Of a stretch of DNA of 64,000 nucleotides, positions 37,038-48,690 are shown one piece after another. The position numbers and the translations under genes were made by a program. The stretch's first letter is position 1; every line of letters starts with the position of its first letter. A model generated the notes under the pieces. The model was not told the DNA's origin, searched no databases, and was given only the letters and a program-made list of their open reading frames with translations. Source of the stretch: Armillaria gallica (taxonomy: Eukaryota > Basidiomycota > Agaricomycetes > Agaricales > Physalacriaceae); assembly GCA_037576215.1 (NCBI GenBank), contig JBANDB010000019.1:1309501-1373500 (forward strand). Reading direction: 5' to 3'.

Positions 37038-40000
37038 CCAGCCATCCAAACACAAATGCTCCAACTGCCTCTCCACTCGGTTGTCATCTGCCTTGTCTGT
37101 TCCTGCACCTGTTATCGGGCCTCCCTACACTCAGGCTGTCTGTACTGACTCTGTTGATGAGTGCATTTCCTGTTTCCCCATCGTGTCGCCTCTGTCTTAC
37201 CATTATGTAGTGTTCCTCCTCAAAAAAAAAAAAGGTTCAGTCTAACCATAACCGGTCCACTCCCATGGTTAGCGTCAAATCTGCTGATGGGTACGTTCTT
37301 ATATTTGTTTGCGTGCGCCTTCATACATGCTGTCCTTGTGCTCATCGTGCGTCCTGTCCAGGTATGCGTTGAGTGGGTTGACTGGACCCAGTCGTGCTTC
37401 TTTCCATGAGCTTCCTGCTGTGACTATCAGGTGTGTGTTCAAGTCTCTATAATCTTACTCCCTGACTGAGTTTTTTTCATTAATCCTTGTTTTCTTGTAT
37501 TATCCTGGCAGTCATCCTGCAGGTATCGCCGCTCAGACTCTATGCTGTCGTGTTTCTTATAGTGAGCTGGGTCCAGATGAGGTATCTGCCCTCGATGCAC
37601 CCACATCTGCTGCCTCTTCCTGGTGGGTTTGTAGCTTGTTTCTCTCTTGTTTTACCCATCCGTTTGTCCCGTAGTGTCCCCTCTGCGACTGATCTCCAGC
37701 CCGCTGCTCTTGAATATCCAGGTGAATACACTGTCTGTACTCCCGAGGCTGGCTATGACCCTAGCGACAACGGATCATCAGAGTATGTGTATACCCTTCT
37801 CGCTCTCTTGTTGCATCTTCCTTTCTGATTTGCTCCTCTTCTTGTTCGACAGGTCTGCTGAGGAAAATGGTTTCATTGATGATATTGCCGATGAGAAATC
37901 TCAGTGGTACTGTATATGCTTGGGTGCCTTCTCAAATTTACTCTGATACACTTTGACTTCTAGCTCTGAATCTGGCTCCAGTGAGGAGTCTCTGAGCAGT
38001 GAATCCAATGATGAAGCGGATGAAGTCGCTGCCAGAACGGCATCTGTCACTGTCACCTCGGACATTGTGGTTGCTATGCCGCTTGTCCTGAGTCAGTATC
38101 CCATGGAGGTCACCTCTTGTGGGGCTGTTGATCAGATCGGTGTTCGCACATCCAGGTTCATATATCATCCCTTCATCAAGATGATATGCTGTGTTTGGAC
38201 TCATGCTCTACATGTGATATGCAGGCATGCAAAGACCAAGACAGAGCATGGCCAATATGTCGATACAATGTGTGTGTTTGGTTCTGTATACGAGACTTGA
38301 CTTATATTTACATCGTATATCACCAGGATCCAGAACAGTATGGCCCAGCATGTTGCCACTTCTGGTCACGTTAAATATGACCCGTCTGTTATTGGGTGTG
38401 TTTATCGCCTTGCTGAGCTCAACTGTCTTTCTCATATGCCATCTCTTCCTAGGCCGTTGCGTAAAACCACCAAGGCTTGCATCTTGCCTGTCGATCAGCT
38501 GTCCACTATGGCTCCTTGTGCTGAGTGAGTAAGGCTGTGTTGTCCCGATGTAGTGTACGCTTATGGTTGCATTTACCTAGACTTGCCACCCCACCTGTCC
38601 TGGCTCCCCAGTCTGCTGTGACCGCTTCAGCAGCTCTGTCTCTCCCTGTCGTCACTCCTTCCACACCCGTCATATATCTTGAGGACCTAGACGGCCTGCC
38701 TCTTTCTGTATCCCCTAAGAAGCAGAAGAATGCCGGCAAAGGAAAGGCCATTCCTGTTGTCCATACCCTTCCAATCCAGACTGATCTCCTCCTGTCAAGC
38801 ACGCATGTAGTTACCATCGACATGCCTGTCAAGACACTTGTACTCTCCGGTGAAGGTGCATGCACTCTGTCTGTGGTATGGTATGTAGCCTGAATGCAAT
38901 ATCACTTCTCAGCAGCTCCCTTTATGTCTGCATCGGGTCTGGGTGTTCGCATGGTTATTGCGACGGCGTCGTCCATTTTTGCGTGTGAGTTCTTGCATAT
39001 ACTGTATGTCTGTGTTGCTTATTACAGTAGCTGCCTCGTCTGGGACTGGTGAACTGTGACCAGATAGTTTCCTCGATACTCTCAATGCTTTGATTGGGTA
39101 TGTGAACCAGTCTATATGTCTTGTTTGGATATTATCTCACCCACTGTATTAGTACGACCTGTGATGCTTCTGACGCAGACAACGACAACATAGGTGTTGA
39201 TCCTGTCACATCCGCTGGTGCTGGTGGTCAATCTGGTTCGAAGTGAGTACTCAACGATATTGCATCAACTTTGAGTCTCAGGCTTTGGTCATAGTCCATC
39301 TGAGCCCGAAGATGAAGGTTCCCACATCATGTTGATCGAGCTCCAGGAAGAGCAGCTTGTAGAATATTATAGTACGCTACCTGGACTGGGGTACGTGATT
39401 TGTTGCTTAATTTTTATGTCAATGTGTTACTCAAACAGTGTGGCATAGTTGCTTCAGGGCCATGATACCTATAGGGTCTACTGTTGATGTCTTTGAACAG
39501 CCTCCATTCATAATGCTTGATCCCATGATTTCAAGCTTGTTCAGCAGAGATGCTCTCCAGTTAGTTACTCTTTCTTTTTGTATATGCACCAGCTGAACAT
39601 GTTTGCTATGCAGGTCTGTTATGGCAGTGCATATGTTTGTTGGACATGGACAGTTCTGTAATCTGTCTACTATGCCACTCTCTGCCTTCTCTACCAATGG
39701 TCGCAAGTTGATCTGTAATGCCCGCACCGCAGTTTCCATGATTGTCAGAGTGATTGTGGGCAGTAGTCTCGTCGGACCTACTAGTCTGGGTGGTAAAACT
39801 GTGCATGGTGTCCGACTATTGCCTTTCATCCAGCCTTGGAGGCATGAGACAACCGCATTGTGCATGTTGTTTGATGTTATGATGGGCCACTCTGAGAACA
39901 TTCGATCTGATGGGATTGACTTCACAACACGTGCATTGTCACTCGTCAGTCCTACCAGCAATACCAACATCCATGAGTACCCTGCTTTTCGTTTCAGTTG

Positions 40001-41410
40001 TGTGTTGATTTGAAACTTTTAGACCCTTCTCCTATCGTCGCTAAACCTCCTCCAGCTGGTCCCAAGACCGCGTTGGGCAGCAATGTTGCTGCCACAGGGA
40101 GGCCCACTTAGCCTAAGTCCCTGACCAAGCCTTCCAGACTCAATTCACGTGCACCTCGTGATTTTTATCATTGCCTAGGGTTTGCCGATGAAAGTATGTA
40201 TTATCTTCCTGTATCATTCATGTCCAGTTACTGATTTGGTTGTGTCTTAGTCCCTGTGTATGACAGTCACACTTCAAGGGGTCGACATTTCCTGTTTTGA
40301 CCTGAAGACTTTGATCAGCTTGCCACAATGCCTCATGTTCCCCCTACCAAGGAACTTGACCAGTTCACGTCGGTGGCTGTTGGATACATGCCTTCCATGT
40401 GGTCTCTGACTCCACAGAATTATTGTATCTCCTTGAATGTGCAGTTCGTCATCGTACTCGGTCAGGCGCCCAAGGCCAAGGCATCAGCCACTGCAGGGTA
40501 TGGTCCTGACAACAGTGTCTAATTAGGGTTTCTGTGTTAACATCTATGTGCATATGGTTGTGTATCGTGTGATTATTGTGTAGTCTTCCATTGTTAGTAG
40601 TTATCTTACTGAATATTACCTCACCGCGTTCATCCGCAATTTCCCCTTCTTTGATGCTATCTCTTCTGTTGTATCCCCCACATGCACCTTTGCATGGAGT
40701 CCATGGCATGTGTCATCTTGTATGTTCTCTCCCTATCACTCTCTTTCTCTCTCTCTGTCTCTCTGTCTCTATCTCTCCTTTGCCTCTCCTATCTCTCCCT
40801 TCTTGTCCTCTTGGCCATGTCTGCTGGTGTCCATGAACTGTATGAGCATCATTTGCCAAATCTATTATCTACCATGTACACCCATGATATATGTCTCGGC
40901 CCTGATGGCATGTATATATCAGAAGTCACGACTACTTCCAAGTTTATTGTCTTTGGGTACCTCGAGCATGGGTCGACTGATGGCCTCCAGCATTTGGTAT
41001 GTTACCACTATGCCCTGCCTCTCACTGTGTCTCGACACTGATTGCTTGTGGTTTGTGAATCAAGCGCCCTGCTTTCCAGACTGGAGGGTGGTGCATGTTG
41101 CGTCACAAGGCTCAGTACTTGCCTGACTCCATGCTGTATGATAGCCAGGTCCAATTCCTCAACACCTTAGAATGCAGGGATTCTACGAAGGTACGGCTGA
41201 CTAGCTATGTTTTTTTATGTGCTTTCTTTCTTTTGTGTACATATTTAACATATCTGCTGCCCAGAAATATGTGTCTTACATGTTGTGCGTCCTGTCTGAT
41301 GATACCCCACATATTCTCGTGTATGTTGACTACATGTATGTTGTACGTATCATTCTCCTTCTGTTACATTGATGAACCTGTAGACTCCTGCGGGCAGAAA
41401 ACACAAGACC
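37038..41410 (+). pseudogene. Large multi-exon gene of unknown function, right copy
   Basis: A chain of about fifteen short exons with GT-AG introns of 40-80 nt can be followed in phase: KHKCSNCLS; STPMVSVKSADGY; YPGEYTVCTPEAGYDPSDNG; an acidic SSESGSSEESLSSESNDEAD; YDPSVIGCVYRLAELNCLSH; VIYLEDLDGLPLSVSPKKQK; VAVHM-type text read here as MAVHMFVGHGQFCNLSTMPL; LLPFIQPWRHETTALCMLFD; MPHVPPTKELDQFTSVAVGY; FGYLEHGSTDGLQHL; LRHKAQYLPDSMLYDSQVQF; YVSYMLCVLSDDTPHILVYV. At least two TGA codons fall inside otherwise good exons (near 39055 and 40299) and one TAG near 40110. The early part is acidic and Ser-rich with a Lys-rich patch; the later part looks globular. No known domain recognised. The LTR-like sequence begins directly after its last visible exon. 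Confidence 0.52.
40728..40809 (+). repeat. CT-rich simple repeat, right arm
   Basis: Imperfect TCTC/TGTCTC tract, mirror of about 21222-21303. Confidence 0.8.
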
Positions 41411-42691
41411 TGTAACAGCTAGTGTAACCAAACACAGAATCTGAAGGCAGGTTCTAGCGAGTCTAGTCTTGCACCTCCGTGCAATGACTGTAGCTTCTTG
41501 GTGGTGTAGCGACGTTTTGCTATGCTTTGTTATGATTCTCTGAAGGCTGTTCAGAGACTCAAGGTATGTACGCAAACTTTCCTGGAAGGGAAGAGATGTG
41601 TAAATGTGGATGTATGCTGAGCGGGGGCGACCTAGATGCGGCGCGAACTATGTGGGGTCGGAATCCTGGCTACGGTTCCAGTAGGATCTATTTTCCTATG
41701 CTCGTGTGCTTTCTTTAGAGAAACGCAGAGATGGAGCTGGCTTATCTAGAGAAACTTGAATTAGTATCATTTCTAACTTATAGGAACAGTATGCTGTTGG
41801 TGTTAGAGACTAAAGTTCGGAATCCTAGCTACGGATTACCCTCTTAAGTCTTCAGATGTGCGAATTTATGACAGGAGGATGACAAACAAGGTAGTCTTTA
41901 TATGATACCCTTGCTTGTGTTTTGGATGAGAGGACATGAATCAAGTTATTTAACACTTGGTAGCTAGCGAGTTTGGAGAAACTTCGCAAAGTGTTATATC
42001 TCCTAAGAACATAGAGATATTAACTTTAAATCACGTGTATTGGGTGGTATGTGTGGTGTGTGTATCCTCTATGGAGAACTATCCTTCTCTATCTACAGTC
42101 CATCGGTTTTTATACTACAGAGTTGTACTTGCTAAGTAAGTGAACTTTTACCTTGGCTTGATAACCGCAGTACATGATTTGTGAGTGTAGTGAACTATTT
42201 GTAATCGTAGTTCACTATACCGTGTGCTACTCTACTGTGCATGCTTATTAAAAAGTTTGCGTAGCCTAATAAAGCTACAGAAGGTTTACTAATTTACTTA
42301 CTACTTACTCAGCCACAGTTAATGGCTCACTAATCTCTACTATATTTCTAAGCTGTAAAGGTGTATCCATATGGCCTCTTGAGAATCCGTAGCTATGCAT
42401 AGCCTTCGCGTAGTTAAACCGCGTGACTGTATGGCTCTGTCCACGTGCAAAGGCCTAGAATAATGACGCACATCTAATTTACTGTGGAAGGATTGGCAAT
42501 CAATGTGCCTGGAGGCACAATGACTCATAGATATCAGAGTGAAAGTTCGCGTGGAGTGGGAGATTTAATATGATTTGACCTGTGCTGGACTTGCAATGTT
42601 TGGTTTAGTGAAAGGCCGCATAAGGGAGATAGGCGATAAATTGTAAGTGGTGTCCGCAATTTCAGAGTGCACAGAGCCTGAAGGCTCATCA
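41411..42691 (+). mobile_element. LTR-like insertion (1281 bp), right copy
   Basis: Non-coding block starting TGTAACAGC and ending GGCTCATCA, placed between two exon-bearing regions. It has internal echoes (GGAATCCTAGCTACGG and GGAATCCTGGCTACGG) and polyadenylation-like TTATTAAAAAG and AATAAAG. The ends match the short relic at 31069-31493. TG...CA ends suggest a solo LTR, but I find no 4-6 bp target duplication and no primer-binding site. Confidence 0.5.
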
Positions 42692-42732
42692 ACATGCACG
42701 CTTTCATTGAACCCCTTATTTCTCCCTCTTCA

Positions 42733-43560
42733 GTCTGTCTATGCCCCCTGGGGTGATGAGCCTTCAGGGCAGTTTGTTGTGTCTTCGCAGGAGGCACTGC
42801 TTCACCACACAGCGCACCATTTGGTGAAGATGAAGATTGAGCTGTGTCACTTTGCTGACATGTGTTCCGGTGTCGAGGTGAGCTTTTCCTTTGAATGCTC
42901 TTCTGTCATGATCGTATGTCTCATGTTTCCGTTTTGTTTAAGGTGTTTCTTGCTGTTGCCTTGTCTGTCGACATCTTACCTTAAGGATATGGCTTGGTGG
43001 TTTTGTACGATCTCTGTGTCTTTTTCTTGACACACGGTTTCTTCTATTGCTGGTTGAACCTTGTTGTGATATATGTTGTCCTACTTGTACCTCTTGCATC
43101 CGTACATGCCCTGCTTAAGCTGCCTGCTGATCCCTTTCTTTCATGGGAGATACTGCGGCATCTATATAGCAGTGGCTGATCCTGTTCTTCCTGTATCCAC
43201 CCGTCATGTCATCTGTGCTTCTGGACAGGGGCATGTATGTGTATGTGTGAGGGGTGGTATCTCATCGTGCTGCTGTGGATCCATACAAGATGTGTCAGAA
43301 ACTGTCTTTGGATGGTCCGTATGTGCATTATATCGATTCCTGTGCTACTTGGCTGGCTGTCCTCTGCCTTTTCTTCTGGTCTGGCTCTACTGCTTTTTTC
43401 CATCTTGTCTTCCCTCGTGCACTCTGTGTTCTTTCTGTATACTCACCTTCACCATGTCATATGCAGATTTCGATTTAGTGTCTATTGTGGATGGTCCTGT
43501 ATGTGTGTTGCTGTGTGTTCCCTTTGCGGTCCTGATGTTGTGTATTCTCTTTCCCTTTCC
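42733..43560 (+). CDS. Exons of unknown multi-exon gene, right copy
   Basis: An acceptor at the end of CTCTTCAG opens an exon reading YAPWGDEPSGQFVVSSQEAL and LCHFADMCSGVE, closed by a GTGAGC donor. Later exon-like text includes VSHRAAVDPYKMCQKLSLDG and YVHYIDSCATWL. Phase between these exons is not settled. They may be the 3' end of the large gene, cut by the LTR-like insertion, or a separate gene. Confidence 0.4.
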
Positions 43561-43585
43561 CCCTTTACAGCTCAATTATGCAACG

Positions 43586-45392
43586 ATGGGTCATGCTCTT
43601 GATGAGTACGATGATACTTTGTCAGTGTCCAACACTTGGACCCACATACACAAGGGTGTGTGTACTCTGTCTCAATGTTTGTACCATCTAATTGTATCCT
43701 ACAGGCACCCATCTGTACTATAGGTACATGGCATGTTTGGTCAAGCTCACCAATAAGTCTGGCAGTCTCTTGAGTGCTTCCTTCAGGTACTGCAGGGGCA
43801 TTATTCAGGAGTACACATGTCCTTCCGGTACTGACAATGTATCAATTTTGTTTCATCCACCTGGCACTCGCACCATGTCCTCTCTGTGCACAGAACTGAT
43901 GCCCGATGAGGTGTGGGACTACGTGTTCTCATTCCTTCTGCATTCTGTCCAGAAGGCCTCTCGTACCATGTGCCCTTTGTGGTGCAACTTGTTGACTCAT
44001 CGTATGCATGTGTATCTGGTATTGTCGCTCCCCGACCATTGGTGGAACATCATGTCACCTGATGCAGACAAGGATCTTGTGTCTTTCCTCAGAGAATATG
44101 CAGTTGAGGCTGAGATTGACTTGTCCTCTGTTATCGTTCAGCGTGGGCTACAGGGTGTTGTTCATGGGTTCTGCCTCCGCAATTGGCCTGTCTTCCCCTA
44201 TAACTTCTTTCTTCATCTGTGTACCAGTGTCGAGACTGTCATGATAGAAGACAGCGGTCTGCGACCTGACAAGGCTCGACCATCCACCATCCTGTGTCTG
44301 TTCTTGCTTCCTGCTAGTGTTGTGGACCTGACCATCCATCGTGTTTCACTTCATGGGTACAGCGTAGAGGGAATGCTGGACCCTAATGGCCGCCTTGCTC
44401 ATCTGCATATCGATTCTATCCAAGAGGGCACATTGGTTCGTTCCATTATATGCCATATGTGGTTCACGTTGTTGATCCTGTACTGTTTTAGCATCTACCT
44501 GACTCTCCTTCGCTATCTCCAACTGACCTGGCATATGTCCAAGACTCTCTTGCATTTAATAGTTTCCGAGGCCAGTATATCATTGTTCCCCCTCCTGCAT
44601 CTCTCAGATACCTCAAGCTTGATATCTTGATGGACCTGTATGGGCTGCAGATACAGAATTGTGTGCTGCAGCCTCATCTCAAAGGTGGATTCGCCCTGGT
44701 ACATCAGCTCTTTCAGTCCGTGTTGGGTCGCGGTCAGTTTGATCTTTTCGTCATGTACAAAGAGACCTATCTGCTGCAAACTCAGGTCTGTAGCTTGGAG
44801 GAACTGGATATGCATGTAGGTACGCAGTATTACAGTGATGTGTCGTACCTGTGGCCTGCAATGTTGCACTTATTGACCATGTTGACGATCCGTCTTCGTG
44901 CGTGTTTTGATTTATATACACTCTCTTCCCATCTGATTGCTGGTGTGCGTGTTTTGCATCACTTCAGCCGAGCATCACAGCAGTGGATTTGTGTCGCATA
45001 TGGATCTTGGAGCCCTCAAAGTACTCTCCACCTTGAACATATTCGCCCCATATTGCAACGTGTATGTTGCCATGTGGATGGTGTCGACGTGGGCATCTGA
45101 TTGCTAGGAGTCATCTTCATCTGTACTCCATCTCGAGTTGGATATTGATACATTGTCATGTATCCGGCTTGGCACAATTGTTAATGTCATGTACATGAAG
45201 CAGCATCTGGAGGGTATGGCAAAGAATGGCGGCTTCGCATTCAAAGGTGACTTTTACCTCTGCCTGCGCAGCCCCAACTGGATTGTTCACAATGATGTGG
45301 TATCATTGGTTGCGTCCTTAGCTACTGTTCCTGGACTTGCATTACATCATGCAGAGTGTTTACAGTATCATGGTGACAAGCTTATTGTGTAG
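43586..45392 (+). CDS. F-box/LRR-like gene 1, right copy
   Basis: From ATG 43586 an intron (GTGTGT to CCTACAG) joins THIHK to GTHLYYRYM. The F-box-like segment LCTELMPDEVWDYVFSFLL with SRTMCPLWCNLL follows from about 43880. An intron after EGTL (GTTCGT to TTTTAG) joins HLPDSPSLSPTDLAYV, and an intron 45062-45107 (GTATGT, CTGAT branch, CTAG) joins RPILQR to ESSSSVLHLELDIDTLS. The stop is TAG at 45390. The spliced frame is open, about 550 residues. An alternative start is ATG 43875, which puts the F-box at the N-terminus as is usual. The C-terminal part is Leu-rich with irregular repeats. It likely acts as a substrate adaptor of an SCF ubiquitin ligase; this is inferred from a weak F-box match. 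Confidence 0.65.
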
Positions 45393-46080
45393 TGTACTTT
45401 GTTGTATTTTTTTCTGTTAAATTGTATCTTCTTGAAATCACGTGTTATCTATTATTTGTTTCTATTTTTTGTTCAATTTTTGTTCAGACCTTGTCTGGTT
45501 AACCTGCGTGCACAGTGTTCTATTGGTTACTCTTCTTCTTGTTGAGCATCTTCCTCGACAGTACTGTCCGGTCAAGCCCTTGCATGTTGTTTATTGATGT
45601 GTTCAAGATCAGCGTGGTGTATGGCTAGTCTGCTGGCTGCTCTGCTCTTATCAGTGTACACTTGTCTGGTCTACTAGTACTGGTTCCTGCAGATCTAGTC
45701 GCCTTATATCCATGGTGATTGGGTGTGTGTGACCTGATTATTGCTGCATCTCTTTGTCTCATACTTCTTGTTTGTACTTTGGATGGCCTGTTCCAGGTGC
45801 TCAGATGGATTCTACAATGGCTCACTGTGATGCGTGATGCATTTGGATGCCTCCTGCTCTGTCCACGTACTCAAGTGTACTGTCTGCTCGATACATGGGT
45901 CCGATTAGGTGTCGCATCTCCTGCCTTATATTCGTGGTGTGTTCCTTCTTGTATGTCTTGTCCTCACACCTCTATCCTGCTGTATCCATTGTCTGTTGTT
46001 ATGTCTATCACCTCTTATGGTTCTGTGCGGTATTTATCACTTGTGATGCATGGTTTGTCGTCTGACATGATCTTCAGTTT
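45393..46080. other. Spacer between F-box genes, right arm
   Basis: T-rich 3' flank of gene 1, then sequence that may hold an unrecognised first exon of gene 2. No separate gene supported. Confidence 0.4.
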
Positions 46081-47867
46081 GGTGCCACTGAATATCTTGA
46101 ACTCATCGATATCATTCGCCATGTGGAGGCCGATTTCTCGTTTCCTGAAATTATAGCTGCTTATAACAATGGTACTATTCTGCTGTTTTGCTCTGTGTGT
46201 AATGTATCTTATGTTGTGTCTACAGGAACTCATCCCTACTTTGTATATCAGGATTCTGTGTTGGCCCTATCTGATGCCGATGGTGAGGAGTTCTATGCAT
46301 CAATGCTCGATATAATACACCGCTTCAAATGCAAGCATCCTCATGCTGTAATGTCTGAGATATTTCTTCCTCGTTATGGATCTCTGCTTTCCGACAGTAC
46401 TTGCCGCCACGAGCCAGACCGGCTGCCTCTCGAGATCTTGGAATGCGTCCTTCTGTTGTGTGCGCAGAAGGAGCGATTGGTGTCTCAGTCCGTGAGCCGT
46501 TCATGGTGTTTTGCAGCCAGCAGGTACACCCACTGCGCACTTGTGTTCTGTATGAATGTGGATTGGCAGTACTGGGCCAGCAGTCTGGAATGTAAGAAGG
46601 AAGCCGAGGTGTACGTGTTCACACAGGAATTTGTGGCGGTGTATATCGTGTACAAATGGCACTTCCCTGCCTGGGTTCACAGTGTATCTTATGTGAACTG
46701 GCCTGCCATGCCTGTCCCCTTCTTTTACCATGTTTTCCCTCATGTGGAGGCCATGGTTTATCATGGCAAGACATGCCGCTTGCACAATTATCCTGTTATA
46801 CAGTACCCACAGATTCTTCCACCTTCTGTCCAGTCCCTTCACATAGTGTGCTGCTCCTTGAAGGGCCACAGTATGGAATATCTGTTGGTGATGTGCCGGT
46901 CCATTCTATCTGTTGCACTTCATTCTGTGTATTATGGTCACATAGTATGTATTGTGATGCTCTATGTAAATGTGCGCTAATACTGTGTATAGCCCACTAT
47001 GTTGTCTTGTCCTGTGGAGCTTGTCGATGCCCATCAATGGCTGATGCAGTGCGGTGTCGTCCCTGCATCCCCTGTGGGCATGTTGGGCCCTGCTCTTCCC
47101 ACCCTGCATTGTCTTGCGCTGCACTTCCCCTCAGATCATATGGCCACAGTGTCCACTGCTGTCAATGATATTGGCACCCCACCTATCCTCATCCAGATCT
47201 TTCCTTCTCCTCAACCCCCTATCAGTTTCTGATATTACATCTGGGATGACCAGATATCTACTCTCCATCTGTGGTCATCTGTAGTCAAGGACCTTGAAAT
47301 GTTGATGATGCCATATATGGTCAACATGTTACCTCATATAACTGCATGCACCGGTGTCAATTTAACTGTCTTGCATCTTGTATTTTGTGCGTGTTGTCTG
47401 CATTTAGTATGTGTTGTACCCTTTTCTCATGTATTGTCAATGTAGCTGCCAGTTTGCATATTCAGGACCCATATTCCTTTTGCCTCAACAGCTTTTCTGT
47501 GCTATCCCATTTGCATGTCAATGTACATACCCACAACCTTGGATCCATCATGCTAAGCTGTGCTTCTTGGTCTGCACTGACATGGTCTTCAGCCAGTTCC
47601 ACTTTCAACATTTTGCTGTTCCATGTGTCTGGTAATGCTCATCAGATATCAGACACTCTGAACGATGCTCCTGTGCTGTCCGTGTTGCACGCCACCGATC
47701 TCAATGGCAGGCATCCGTTTGAAGGATCGCTCAATCTCACTGTGAAATCCCTGGCAATACTGCTGGATCTACGTCCTATTGCAGTGTCTGTACACAGGTT
47801 TATGGATGGCCTGGCCTCGTCCACTGCCATACATGCCAAGCTTGGGGAAGTTTCTTGGCACCCTTGA
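46081..47867 (+). pseudogene. F-box/LRR-like gene 2, right copy
   Basis: An exon reading FGATEYLELIDIIRHVEADF joins through a 54-nt intron (GTACTA to CTACAG) to THPYFVYQDSVLALSDADGE. The F-box-like segment is DRLPLEILECVLLLCAQKE with VSRSWCFAASRY. An intron 46946-46992 joins YYGHI to PTMLSCPVELVDAHQWLM. The frame meets TGA at 47230-47232 and then continues sensibly as YYIWDDQISTLHLWSSVVKD. A last intron (GTGCGT to AATGTAG) joins HLVF to SASLHIQDPYSFCLNSF, ending at TGA 47865-47867. Organisation matches F-box gene 1, so the two look like diverged tandem duplicates. Start codon not identified. Confidence 0.6.
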
Positions 47868-48167
47868 GTATTCCTGGAGTTTTGGGTGCTGATGTGCTCC
47901 TTTTTATTGTGCTTCTGTATGTACAACAGGTGTATTTGATAGTAGTGACATATTGAAGCATGTCCCATCCTTGCGTACATTGTATTCCAGAATGGTCACT
48001 AGTTCCTTATTTATCTTCTAATGCATGACTGCTTAGGCTCCATTTTAAGTCCACTGCTACTGCAATTTTACACTGCACACCTGGCCCGAGCTCTCATTGC
48101 TATGGGCGCACATGGTTTCTGTTGAGTCTGGATCCGAAGCTATGTACTCTCTTTCCTTCACCCCTCT

Positions 48168-48174
48168 ACCAACA
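48168..48174. other. Empty hAT-like target site, right arm
   Basis: Single ACCAACA (complement of TGTTGGT) with uninterrupted flanks matching both sides of the left-arm insertion. Confidence 0.9.
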
Positions 48175-48353
48175 TCCAGCGCACATCTCGTTTTCAGTGT
48201 CGTATTCTTAATGTGTGTCTCACATGTTCTTCTCATAATGTTTGCAGCTATGTGGCCTTTGTTGTATGTTTGTCTCTGGCCTGGTGATCGTGTTGCAATC
48301 ATATGTCATGATCCCTCTGATACATTTTGCACTGACTTCCACTGCTGACTGTC

Positions 48354-48355
48354 TA
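48354..48355. other. Empty CACTA-like target site, right arm
   Basis: Single TA between sequences that flank the 7684-bp element in the left arm. Confidence 0.9.
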
Positions 48356-48690
48356 CTGCAGTTCAACGATGCTGCACGCTTCGCTTACCAATGCATCCCC
48401 ACCTCCTTGGTTGCATATGTATCGAATGCAGTATCCAACATATCCAGTTTTATCTGTCTGTCCCTCCCTTACACTTGCGCTTAATGTCTACTAAACAATA
48501 TACTTTACTCCAGTTGATATGAGTGTTTTGTTTCCATTCAAACCATCTGTTGGACTGAACACACTGTGTGCTGTTCATCACACATCGCTTATTGATACCC
48601 ATACGTGATTCTGGTTCTTCTGTACTGACTGTCCTCCCTATCTTTTCTTGTTTGTTTTCTGTATGTTTTCTGCACTAATTTTGTGCTGTT

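Larger units (their letters stand above)
47868..48690. other. Spacer between F-box gene 2 and Helitron gene, right arm
   Basis: No gene supported. It contains the two empty target sites (48168-48174 and 48354-48355). From about 48090 to 48690 it is the only stretch where the arms clearly diverge. Confidence 0.7.
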
